NCBI GenBank assembly: GCA_934373455.1
Contig: CAKRON010000091.1
Span: forward strand, 1 to 9,977
Length of the DNA stretch: 9,977 bases
Reading direction: 5' to 3'
Source: an uncultured Marvinbryantia sp.
GTDB taxonomy: Bacteria; Bacillota; Clostridia; Lachnospirales; Lachnospiraceae
The position numbers and the translations under genes are program-made. Numbering within the stretch: the stretch's first letter is position 1; each line of letters begins with the position of its first letter. Positions 1 to 7,395 of the stretch are shown here, piece after piece. The notes under the pieces were generated by a model, which worked only from the letters and a program-made list of their open reading frames with translations, ran no database searches and was not told the origin of the DNA.

Positions 1-1162
1 TATTCACATCGCAGGAACCAACGGAAAGGGGTCTGTTCTTGCCTATATTTCTACAATATTAAAGGAAGCAGGATATAAGGTGGGGCGTTATATATCCCCG
101 ACACTCTTTTCTTATCGGGAAAGAATTCAGGTAAATGAAGAGTATATCAGCAGAGAGGCTGTCAGCTGTTATGTGGAGAAAATAAAACAGGCTGTAGAAC
201 GAATGCAGGAAAAGGGCATGTCGGTGCCAACTATTTTTGAAGTGGAGACAGCGATGGCATTTCTCCATTTTGTAGATAAGAAATGTGATATAGTAGTTCT
301 GGAAACCGGTATGGGTGGAGATACAGACGCAACGAATGTGATTCGCACCACAGTTATGGAAGTGCTTGTATCAATCAGTAAAGATCATACAGCATTTCTT
401 GGTAATACTCTTGCAGAGATTGCAGGTCATAAGGCTGGAATTATCAAACCTGGTACAGTAGTTGTATCAGCAAAGCAGGATCCGGAGGCTATGGAAGTGA
501 TCGAGGCAAAAGCCAATCAGTGTCATGCCGTTTTAAAAGTGGCCGACTGGGAAAAGGCAGAAGAGATTACCTACGGGTTGGAAGAACAGAGATTCTCTTA
601 TGGGGAGGATAAAGATATCTGCATTCATCTTGGCGGCAGTTATCAGATAAAAAATGCTGTGATAGCTTGTGTTTGTGTGCAGGCTATGCGAGAATTAGGA
701 TATCAGATCAGTGATGCGCAGATGCGTAGTGGTTTCGCAAAGACGGTATGGAATGGACGTTTTACCGTGATTCGTAAAGATCCGATGGTAATCATTGATG
801 GGGCACATAATCCAGATGGGGCAGCAGAACTGGAAAGATCTATTTGCCAGTGTCTGTCAGATCAGAAGATTTATGGTATCTGCGGGGTATTTAAAGATAA
901 AGAATATGACAAAGTTCTGAAGAAGATACTCCCACATTTAGAATCCGTAGTGGCAATTCAGACTCCGGGAAATCCGAGAGCGCTTCCGGCAAAGGAACTG
1001 GCAGAGGCAGCGAAGAAGTATTGCCAGGATGTTCAGGCAGAAACAGATATCCCAAAAGCGGTCAGTGATTCGATACAGAAGGCAAAAGAAGAGGGAGGCG
1101 TGGTGCTGGCATTTGGTTCCCTGTCTTTCCTGGGAGAGATTCGAAAAGCAGCAGAGGAGTAA
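1..1162 (+). CDS. folC: Bifunctional folylpolyglutamate synthase/dihydrofolate synthase, 5' end missing
   Basis: This is a Mur-ligase-family enzyme that adds glutamate to folates (and to dihydropteroate if bifunctional) using ATP in the cytoplasm. The reading frame is open from base 2, so the gene begins upstream of the window; the GTG at 80 lies after the P-loop and is not the true start. Counting the codon at base 2 as residue 1, visible motifs are the P-loop GTNGKGS (5-11), ETGMGGDTDATN (101-112), HKAG with the lysine that is carbamylated in homologues (K144), WNGRF (250-254) and DGAHNP (266-271). The 386 residues present, against roughly 420-430 usual for the family, mean about 40 N-terminal residues are missing. 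One oddity is GGD where most FolC proteins I know have GGR before the LDATN stretch. The stop codon overlaps the end of the ribosome binding site region of pheA, which fits co-transcription. The family assignment is very sure; whether it has both activities is not decided by the sequence. Confidence 0.95.
   Translation, partial: IHIAGTNGKGSVLAYISTILKEAGYKVGRYISPTLFSYRERIQVNEEYISREAVSCYVEKIKQAVERMQEKGMSVPTIFEVETAMAFLHFVDKKCDIVVLETGMGGDTDATNVIRTTVMEVLVSISKDHTAFLGNTLAEIAGHKAGIIKPGTVVVSAKQDPEAMEVIEAKANQCHAVLKVADWEKAEEITYGLEEQRFSYGEDKDICIHLGGSYQIKNAVIACVCVQAMRELGYQISDAQMRSGFAKTVWNGRFTVIRKDPMVIIDGAHNPDGAAELERSICQCLSDQKIYGICGVFKDKEYDKVLKKILPHLESVVAIQTPGNPRALPAKELAEAAKKYCQDVQAETDIPKAVSDSIQKAKEEGGVVLAFGSLSFLGEIRKAAEE
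1153..1159 (+). promoter_or_regulatory. Ribosome binding site that fixes the pheA start
   Basis: AGAGGAG lies 7 nt before the ATG at 1167, inside the last codons of folC. The same frame is open further upstream to an ATG at 1029, but those extra 46 residues overlap folC, have no such site before them and do not resemble a chorismate mutase N-terminus. Confidence 0.8.
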
Positions 1163-1166
1163 AAAG

Positions 1167-2297
1167 ATGATAGATTTATCCGTATTAAGAAATCAGATTG
1201 ATGAGATTGACCGTCAGATCGTAGAATTATATGAAAAACGTATGGCAGTCAGTGGACAGGTAGCAGAATATAAAATAGAAACTGGAAAAAAGGTTTTTGA
1301 TAAGGAACGGGAGGATTCAAAGCTTGAAGTTTTAAAAGGGCTGACTCATAATGATTTTAACAGTCATGGTATTGAAGAACTGTTTCAGCAGATCATGTCG
1401 ATGAGCCGGAAGCTTCAGTATCAGCTGCTGACCAAAAAAGGAGTTGTCGGAAAGCTCCCATTTACTGAAGTGGAACATCTGGACAGAGAAAATGTCCGTG
1501 TGGTTTTTCAGGGAGTTGAGGGTGCTTACAGCCAGGCTGCTATGAAAGCATTCTTTGGAGATCAGATCAATTCTTTTCATGTAAAGCAGTGGAGAGATGC
1601 TCTGGGAGCCATATCAGAGGGAATGGCTGATTTTGCGGTATTGCCAATTGAAAATTCCACAGCAGGTTTTGTCAGTGAGATATATGATCTTTTGTTAAAA
1701 TACGATGATTATATTGTAGGAGAGCAGATTATCCGAATCGAACATAAGCTTTTGGGCTGTCCTGGGGCAAAGCTGGAAGATATCAAAAGTGTATATTCCC
1801 ATGAACAGGCTTTGATGCAGTGTGAACAGTATTTAAACAAACACAGAAACTGGACGCAGACAGCTCTTGAAAATACAGCAGGAGCAGCTAAGAAAGTAGC
1901 AATGGATCAGGATAAGACCCAGGCAGCGATTGCAAGCGCCATTGCAGGAGAAACATTCGGACTGGAAATTCTGGATGAAAATATTTGTGAGAATGATGTG
2001 AATTCAACCAGGTTTATCATTGTGTCGAATCAGAGAATTTTTGAGAAAAATGCGAAAAAGATCAGTATCTGTTTTGAACTTCCACATCACAGTGGTTCTT
2101 TATATAATATTTTGTCGCATTTCATTTACAATAATCTGAATATGAGTAAAATTGAGTCCCGCCCATTGCCTGGAAGAAACTGGGAATACCGTTTCTTTGT
2201 GGATTTTGAGGGAAATTTAAATGACAGCGCAGTAAAAAATGCAATTCGCGGTATTACCGAAGAAGCAGCAAATATGAAAATACTTGGAAATTACTAA
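1167..2297 (+). CDS. pheA: Bifunctional chorismate mutase/prephenate dehydratase (P-protein)
   Basis: This cytoplasmic enzyme converts chorismate to prephenate and then to phenylpyruvate, the committed route to phenylalanine. The 376-residue protein has three parts. Residues 1-87 are an AroQ-type chorismate mutase whose active-site residues line up with the E. coli enzyme: R8, R25, K36, D45, R48, E49 and Q84. Residues about 110-288 are prephenate dehydratase, with QGVEGAYS (115-122), PIENSTAG (160-167), YSHEQAL (210-216) and the catalytic TRF motif (281-283). Residues about 298-372 are an ACT domain with ESRP (330-333), the phenylalanine-sensing motif; the partner GALV motif of E. coli is replaced by GSLY (310-313). 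Feedback inhibition by phenylalanine is therefore likely but inferred. The gene follows folC by 4 nt and precedes the ATPase gene by 18 nt, so it is probably co-transcribed. Length and domain order are normal for the family. Confidence 0.96.
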   Translation: MIDLSVLRNQIDEIDRQIVELYEKRMAVSGQVAEYKIETGKKVFDKEREDSKLEVLKGLTHNDFNSHGIEELFQQIMSMSRKLQYQLLTKKGVVGKLPFTEVEHLDRENVRVVFQGVEGAYSQAAMKAFFGDQINSFHVKQWRDALGAISEGMADFAVLPIENSTAGFVSEIYDLLLKYDDYIVGEQIIRIEHKLLGCPGAKLEDIKSVYSHEQALMQCEQYLNKHRNWTQTALENTAGAAKKVAMDQDKTQAAIASAIAGETFGLEILDENICENDVNSTRFIIVSNQRIFEKNAKKISICFELPHHSGSLYNILSHFIYNNLNMSKIESRPLPGRNWEYRFFVDFEGNLNDSAVKNAIRGITEEAANMKILGNY

Positions 2298-2315
2298 AGA
2301 GATGAGGCGTATAGA

Positions 2316-3599
2316 ATGACACATACAGAAGAATTAATGATTTACAGAAACTTTGAAGACGGAAGAATTTTCGAAGATATGGTCTGGATTCTGGATCATT
2401 GCGAGAAAGAAGATAAAGCTGTGCTGACAGAGATGTATTATGAAACAGCACATGGTTTGCTTGAGATGGCAGGCAACTTTGGATTTTCAGGCAATCTCTG
2501 GCATAATTATCTGACCTATCTTCTGGTAAACAATGAAAATGTATTCAGTACAGCCTGTGAAATCGTAGGAAAAGTCGACGGGACGATGAATGAACTGGTA
2601 AAGCATGATTTTGAAATTTTCCGCCAGTTGTACCGCTATGATTTTCAGAAACTGGATGAACTCCTTGGAATCACCGGCATGCATTATCTGAGAGAATATC
2701 AGAACAGTGGAACCGGCAGGCAATTCAATCAGAGAATACGAGACCGGATCGATACTTTGACGAAAGAATTGGAAGCTTCCGAAACGGTGGAAGAATTTAC
2801 GGAACATATGATTCATTTTTATAAAGAATTCGGTGTGGGTAAACTGGGACTTCATAAGGCATTTCGTATCGTTCATGGAGAAGATGGCGTGAAGATCGTA
2901 CCAATTACCAGAATTGCCCATGTACAGCTGGAGGATTTGGTTGGATATGAGAATGCAAAACAGAAACTGATTGATAATACAGAAGCATTTATCAAAGGTA
3001 AGAGGGCAAATAACTGTCTGCTTTTTGGTGATGCAGGAACCGGAAAATCATCCAGTATTAAAGGTATCCTGAATCGGTATTATGATCAGGGACTTCGTGT
3101 GATTGAAGTCTATAAGCATCAGTTCCAGGATCTGAATGATGTAATTGCCCAGGTCAAAAATCGAAATTATAAATTTATTATATACATGGATGATTTGTCT
3201 TTTGAAGATTTTGAAATCGAATACAAGTATTTAAAAGCAGTCATAGAGGGTGGTCTGGAGCGTAAGCCGGATAACATCCTGATTTATGCGACATCCAACC
3301 GCAGACATCTGGTAAGAGAAAAATTCAGTGACAAAGAGGACAGAAGAGATGATCTGCATTCTTCTGATACTGTACAGGAGAAGCTGTCACTGGTAAATCG
3401 TTTTGGAGTTCAGATTTTCTTCTGTGCACCGGCGAAGAAAGAATTCCAGAATATTGTGAAGACTCTTGCAGAAAGAAATCATGTAAAGATGGATGAGGAG
3501 GAACTTCTCCTGGAAGCAAATAAATGGGAGTTATCTCACGGAGGTCTGTCAGGAAGGACTGCACAGCAGTTTATTGACTATTTATTAGGAAAGATGTAA
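2316..3599 (+). CDS. DUF815-family AAA ATPase of unknown role
   Basis: The 427-residue protein is a predicted cytoplasmic P-loop ATPase of the DUF815 family. About 200 N-terminal residues are mostly helical with no recognised catalytic motif. The ATPase core follows: a segment starting LEDLVGYENAK (205-215), Walker A GDAGTGKS (238-245), Walker B FIIYMDD (287-293), an asparagine after a core strand that fits sensor 1 (ATSN, N328), and SGRTAQQF (412-419) in the position of a sensor-2 arginine (R414). The conserved RRDD stretch (343-346) is also typical of what I remember of the family. There is no signal peptide or membrane segment. A GATGAGG ribosome site at 2301-2307 supports the ATG used. 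It sits 18 nt after pheA and 18 nt before ppx. No function has been firmly given to DUF815 proteins; a link to polyphosphate or to remodelling of a neighbour's product is only suggested by position. Confidence 0.9.
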   Translation: MTHTEELMIYRNFEDGRIFEDMVWILDHCEKEDKAVLTEMYYETAHGLLEMAGNFGFSGNLWHNYLTYLLVNNENVFSTACEIVGKVDGTMNELVKHDFEIFRQLYRYDFQKLDELLGITGMHYLREYQNSGTGRQFNQRIRDRIDTLTKELEASETVEEFTEHMIHFYKEFGVGKLGLHKAFRIVHGEDGVKIVPITRIAHVQLEDLVGYENAKQKLIDNTEAFIKGKRANNCLLFGDAGTGKSSSIKGILNRYYDQGLRVIEVYKHQFQDLNDVIAQVKNRNYKFIIYMDDLSFEDFEIEYKYLKAVIEGGLERKPDNILIYATSNRRHLVREKFSDKEDRRDDLHSSDTVQEKLSLVNRFGVQIFFCAPAKKEFQNIVKTLAERNHVKMDEEELLLEANKWELSHGGLSGRTAQQFIDYLLGKM

Positions 3600-3617
3600 C
3601 GAAAGGAAGAAAAAGAA

Positions 3618-5132
3618 ATGGCTGTCACACTATTCGCTGCAATCAATGTTGGATCCTATGAAGTGGAAATGAAGATTTTTCAGTATGTGACAAGAAAAGA
3701 ATTCAAAGAAATTGATCATGTCAGATATCGGATTGAACTGGGGAAAGATACCTACACAACCGGAAAAATCAGTGTAGCTAAGATTGAGGAACTCTGCAAG
3801 GTATTAAATGATTTTGTTAAAATTATGAACGGATACAAGGTCAAAGCCTATCGCGCCTGCGCTACAAGTGCAGTTCGTGAGGCAGAAAACCATCTGTTGA
3901 TCGTAGAATATGTAGAGCACATGACAGGGATTCGGATTGAGATTCTGGATAACTCGGAACAGAGATTTCTGGATTACAAATCCATTGCTTTTGGTGAAAA
4001 AGATTTTTACAAAATTATCCAGAAGGGAACTGCCATTGTGGAAGTTGGCGGCGGAAGTGTGCAGGTGTGTCTGTTTGACAATGATAAACTGGTAACGACA
4101 CAGAATATACGTATCGGAAACTTACGTATCCGTGAAAAGGTGGCAGATTTTTCAAGAGAGACACTTCACACCGAGGAGATGGTGGAAGAACTGATTAATA
4201 ATGATCTGGAAAGCTTCAAGAAGATGTATCTGAAAGACAGAAATATGAAATATCTGATCATTACAGGCGATTACATTCTGGAACTTCTGAAAAAGAGCCG
4301 GGTGACGGTAGAAGAATTTCAGAATATGTATGAGGATATTATTTACAAGCATCCGGAAGAGATCGCGAAGGAATATGGAATCCCTTCAGAGAGCGCTTCT
4401 CTGATATTGCCTTCTGTGACGATTTACAAACGAATTATCGAAGAACTGGAAGCAGAGGCTATATATCTTCCGGGTACCTCTCTAAGCGATGGAATTGCCT
4501 ATGATTACGCCCAAAAGATGCGCTACATCAAACCGGAACATCAGTTTAATGATGATATCATTGCGGCAGCCAGAATCATTGCTAAGCGCTATCAGGGAAA
4601 TAAAACACACATCCGAAATCTGGAAAATCTGGCACTGAATATTTTTGATAAAATGAAAAAGATATCAGGACTTAAGGAGCGGGAAAGACTTTTACTTCAG
4701 ATAGCAGTCATTCTTCATGGATGTGGGAAATATATTAATCTGTCGGATGCAGCACAGTGTTCCTACAGTATTATTATGGCCACTGAGATCATTGGTTTAT
4801 CTACAGAGGAGCGGCGAATTATTGCGAATGTGGTGAAATATAATACGGTAGAGTTTACGTTTGAAGATGTCATGAGCCAGCAGCTGAGTCAGGAAGATTA
4901 TCTGGTGATTGTAAAACTGGTTGCGATACTCAGGGTGGCAAATGCATTGGATCGCAGTCATAAGCAGAAGTTTGAACAGGTGCGAATGACGTTGAAAGAA
5001 GCACAGCTTGAAATTGTGGTAGATACCAGCGAAGATATTACTTTGGAAAAAGGTCTGTTTCCACCAAAAGCAGATTATTTTGAAGAAGTATTTCATGTAC
5101 GACCGATGATCCGTAAAAAGAGAAATCTATAA
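3618..5132 (+). CDS. ppx: Exopolyphosphatase of the Ppx/GppA family, with altered motif residues
   Basis: Ppx/GppA enzymes remove terminal phosphate from polyphosphate chains, or convert pppGpp to ppGpp. This 504-residue protein has the actin-like (ASKHA) fold at residues 1-300: phosphate-1 motif AINVGSYE (8-15), CATSAVREAE (81-90), NSEQRFL (112-118) holding the expected catalytic glutamate E114, and GGGS (144-147). A C-terminal HD-like region (about 310-504) contains LHGCGKYI (366-373) and ANALDRSH (441-448). Three acidic positions differ from the usual family pattern: N10 replaces the usual Asp of the D-hydrophobic-G-S motif, E142 stands where Asp is common before GGGS, and G368 replaces Asp of the HD pair. 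The catalytic glutamate remains, so the enzyme could still be active; E. coli Ppx also lacks a true HD pair. AAAGGAAG (3602-3609) is the ribosome site. The ppk1 gene follows after 12 nt, which makes polyP the likely substrate. Confidence 0.9.
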   Translation: MAVTLFAAINVGSYEVEMKIFQYVTRKEFKEIDHVRYRIELGKDTYTTGKISVAKIEELCKVLNDFVKIMNGYKVKAYRACATSAVREAENHLLIVEYVEHMTGIRIEILDNSEQRFLDYKSIAFGEKDFYKIIQKGTAIVEVGGGSVQVCLFDNDKLVTTQNIRIGNLRIREKVADFSRETLHTEEMVEELINNDLESFKKMYLKDRNMKYLIITGDYILELLKKSRVTVEEFQNMYEDIIYKHPEEIAKEYGIPSESASLILPSVTIYKRIIEELEAEAIYLPGTSLSDGIAYDYAQKMRYIKPEHQFNDDIIAAARIIAKRYQGNKTHIRNLENLALNIFDKMKKISGLKERERLLLQIAVILHGCGKYINLSDAAQCSYSIIMATEIIGLSTEERRIIANVVKYNTVEFTFEDVMSQQLSQEDYLVIVKLVAILRVANALDRSHKQKFEQVRMTLKEAQLEIVVDTSEDITLEKGLFPPKADYFEEVFHVRPMIRKKRNL

Positions 5133-5140
5133 GGGGGGAG
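5132..5140 (+). promoter_or_regulatory. G-rich ribosome binding site of ppk1, overlapping the ppx stop
   Basis: AGGGGGGAG begins on the last base of the ppx stop codon and ends only 4 nt before the GTG start at 5145. It decides that start: no ATG in frame lies nearby, and the protein from the GTG has the normal Ppk1 beginning. The short spacing and GTG may lower or couple translation to ppx. Confidence 0.7.
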
Positions 5141-5144
5141 TAGA

Positions 5145-7271
5145 GTGAATACAGAGTATCACAAATCAGAATATTACAGAAACAGAGAAGACAGCTGGAT
5201 CAGCTTTAATGAGCGTGTACTCAGTGAAGCAAGAGACAAGAATATTCCATTATTTGAAAGATTGAAGTTTTTAAGCATTACAGCATCGAATCTGGATGAG
5301 TTCTTTATGATTCGAGTAGCATCTTTGAAAGATATGGTGCATGCCGGTTACACCAAAAAAGATATTGCGGGAATGACAGCGCAGGAGCAGATAGATCTGA
5401 TTTTGAAACGGGTACACGATATGGTAGATGTGCAGTATTCTACCTATGAACGGGCACTTGTGCCAATGCTGAAGCAGAATGGGCTGGAAATTATCAAGAC
5501 GCATGAAGAACTGACAGAAGAACAGGAAAAGTATGTGGATCGTTATTTCGACGAAAACGTATATCCGGTACTGACGCCGATGGCGATGGATTCTTCGAGA
5601 CCATTTCCATTGATTCGAAATAAAACATTGAATATCGGAGCATTGATATCCAAGAAAGGCAGTGATGAGGAACCACAGTTTGCTACGGTTCAGGTACCAT
5701 CTGTATTGTCGCGTATTATAGAAATACCATCTGCACAGGAAGGAATGCGAAGTATCATTCATCTGGAACAGATTATTGAGCGTAATATAGGAAAACTGTT
5801 TTTAAATTATGATGTAGTGTGTGCGCATCCTTATCGTATTATGAGAAATGCGGATCTTACCATTGAAGAAGATGAAGCAGCGGATCTGTTAAAAGAGATT
5901 CAAAAGCAGTTGAAAAAGAGACAGTGGGGAGAAGTAATCCGTCTGGAAGTGGAAGCGGGAATGGAAAAGCAGCTGTTAAAAATTCTGAAAAAAGAATTTG
6001 ATATTAAAAATGATGCTGTTTTTCTGATCAGCGGACCGCTTGATCTTACATTTCTGATGAAAGTGTATGGAATTGACGGATTTGAAAAGTACAAAGAAAA
6101 GAAATACACACCACAGCCGGTACCGGCACTGATGCATACAGACGATATATTTGAAGCGATTCGAAAGCAGGACATATTGCTGCATCATCCGTATATGACA
6201 TTTGATCCGGTAGTGAATTTTGTGAAACAGGCAGCGAAAGATCCGGATGTGCTTGCAATCAAACAGACGCTCTATCGTGTCAGTGGGAACTCTCCGATTA
6301 TTGCCGCTCTGGCTCAGGCTGCGGAAAATGGAAAGCAAGTGTCTGTACTGGTAGAATTAAAGGCACGTTTTGATGAAGAGAATAATATTGTCTGGGCAAA
6401 GATGCTGGAAAAAGCCGGATGTCATGTAATTTATGGTTTGCTTGGATTAAAGACACATAGTAAAATTACACTGGTGGTGCGAAGAGAAGCGGACGGAATC
6501 CGCAGATATGTGCATCTGGGAACTGGAAACTATAATGATTCTACAGCAAAATTATATACAGACTGCGGACTTTTAACCTGTGCAGAACCGATTGGGGAAG
6601 ATGCAACGGCTGTGTTTAATATGCTGTCCGGATACTCAGAGCCAAAGAACTGGAATAAGTTGTCTCTGGCACCATTATGGCTGCGAGATCGTTTCACCGA
6701 ATTGATTCAGAGAGAGACAGAGCATGCCAGAAATGGAGAAGAGGCGCATATTATTGCAAAGATGAATTCCTTGTGTGACAGGGATATTATCGCTTTACTC
6801 TATGAGGCATCAGCGGCAGGTGTGAAAATTGAATTGATTGTACGTGGTATATGTTGTCTGGAGACGGGAATTCCGGGAATCAGTGAGAATATTACGGTAC
6901 ATTCTATTGTGGGAAATTTCCTGGAACATGCCAGAATCTTTTATTTCAGAAATGGCGGAATGGAAGAATATTATATGGGCAGTGCGGACTGGATGCCGCG
7001 TAATCTGGATAAACGTGTGGAGATTTTATTCCCAGTGGAAGACGAAAAACTGAAACAAGAATTGCAGCATATTTTGCAGATTCAGCTGGACGATAATGTA
7101 AAATCCCATATATTGCAGCCAGATGGCAGTTATGTGAAAGTAAACAGAAGAGGCAAGAAACGTCTCTGTGCACAGGAATATTTTTGTAAAGAGGCCACAG
7201 AAAGAGCAAAAGTGCCAAAAGATCCTGGAAAAGACCGTGTATTCATTCCGGAAGAATCTGTGGCAGAATAA
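5145..7271 (+). CDS. ppk1: Polyphosphate kinase 1
   Basis: Ppk1 reversibly transfers the terminal phosphate of ATP to a growing polyphosphate chain. The 708-residue length is usual. Domains in order are N (about 10-115, with SWISFNERVL at 17-26 and the signature SNLDEFFMIRV at 48-58), head (about 120-315), and two phospholipase-D-like catalytic domains C1 (about 325-500) and C2 (about 505-690). The autophosphorylated histidine of E. coli (H435) corresponds to H438 in THSK (437-440), and the second catalytic histidine (H592) to H595 in EHAR (594-597). HLGTGNYN (457-464) and GSADWMPRN (612-620) are further conserved stretches. The start is GTG, chosen because of the adjacent G-rich ribosome site and because the family N-terminus begins close to it. 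It is the last gene of the unit and is followed by a terminator. All key residues are intact, so it should be active; the call is very sure. Confidence 0.97.
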   Translation: MNTEYHKSEYYRNREDSWISFNERVLSEARDKNIPLFERLKFLSITASNLDEFFMIRVASLKDMVHAGYTKKDIAGMTAQEQIDLILKRVHDMVDVQYSTYERALVPMLKQNGLEIIKTHEELTEEQEKYVDRYFDENVYPVLTPMAMDSSRPFPLIRNKTLNIGALISKKGSDEEPQFATVQVPSVLSRIIEIPSAQEGMRSIIHLEQIIERNIGKLFLNYDVVCAHPYRIMRNADLTIEEDEAADLLKEIQKQLKKRQWGEVIRLEVEAGMEKQLLKILKKEFDIKNDAVFLISGPLDLTFLMKVYGIDGFEKYKEKKYTPQPVPALMHTDDIFEAIRKQDILLHHPYMTFDPVVNFVKQAAKDPDVLAIKQTLYRVSGNSPIIAALAQAAENGKQVSVLVELKARFDEENNIVWAKMLEKAGCHVIYGLLGLKTHSKITLVVRREADGIRRYVHLGTGNYNDSTAKLYTDCGLLTCAEPIGEDATAVFNMLSGYSEPKNWNKLSLAPLWLRDRFTELIQRETEHARNGEEAHIIAKMNSLCDRDIIALLYEASAAGVKIELIVRGICCLETGIPGISENITVHSIVGNFLEHARIFYFRNGGMEEYYMGSADWMPRNLDKRVEILFPVEDEKLKQELQHILQIQLDDNVKSHILQPDGSYVKVNRRGKKRLCAQEYFCKEATERAKVPKDPGKDRVFIPEESVAE

Positions 7272-7277
7272 GAAGAG

Positions 7278-7314
7278 GAGCTGTTCTGAATATCATTCAG
7301 TTCAGCTCTTTTTT
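7278..7314 (+). terminator. Rho-independent terminator after ppk1
   Basis: GAGCTG (7278-7283) pairs with CAGCTC (7303-7308) and CTGAAT (7286-7291) with ATTCAG (7295-7300), separated by a symmetric TT/TT mismatch and closed by a 3-nt ATC loop. Six T follow at 7309-7314. It begins 7 nt after the ppk1 stop and ends the left gene unit. There is no matching T-run on the other strand, so it works in one direction. Confidence 0.9.
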
Positions 7315-7316
7315 AC

Positions 7317-7345
7317 TTGTAAATGTTAAGAAAATGCGATATAAT
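7317..7345 (+). promoter_or_regulatory. Sigma-A-type promoter for the Big_2 secreted protein gene
   Basis: TTGTAA (7317-7322, 4 of 6 to TTGACA) lies 17 bp before a perfect TATAAT (7340-7345). The -35 begins 2 bases after the T-run of the ppk1 terminator, so the downstream gene starts its own transcript, with a leader of about 43 nt to the ATG at 7396. Confidence 0.75.
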
Positions 7346-7361
7346 ATTTACAAAAATGTTA
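7317..7361 (+). promoter_or_regulatory. Inverted and direct repeats around the promoter, candidate operator
   Basis: TTGTAAAT (7317-7324), covering the -35 box, is an exact inverted copy of ATTTACAA (7346-7353), which begins just after the -10 box. In addition AAATGTTA occurs at 7321-7328 and again at 7354-7361, 33 bp apart. Placement on both sides of the promoter core would suit a repressor or response regulator, but short AT-rich repeats also arise by chance, and no regulator gene is visible. Confidence 0.35.
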
Positions 7362-7395
7362 CATTGAAAAACAGGGTGGAACAAGGGAGGAATTT

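Noticed and set aside
80..82. GTG as the start of folC
   Set aside because: The frame is open to the window edge, and the P-loop GTNGKGS lies before it, so the true start is outside the window.
1029..1166. Upstream extension of pheA to an ATG at 1029
   Set aside because: It would overlap folC by over 130 bases, and the added residues (rich in Arg, Lys and Trp) are out-of-frame folC. The AGAGGAG site points to 1167.
2487..2921. 144-codon open frame on the - strand inside the DUF815 gene
   Set aside because: It is a shadow of the conserved ATPase gene, with no recognisable domain.
5271..5762. 163-codon open frame on the - strand inside ppk1
   Set aside because: It lies fully inside a gene with intact catalytic motifs, has a composition rich in Cys, His, Phe and Arg typical of antisense frames, and no ribosome site or family resemblance.
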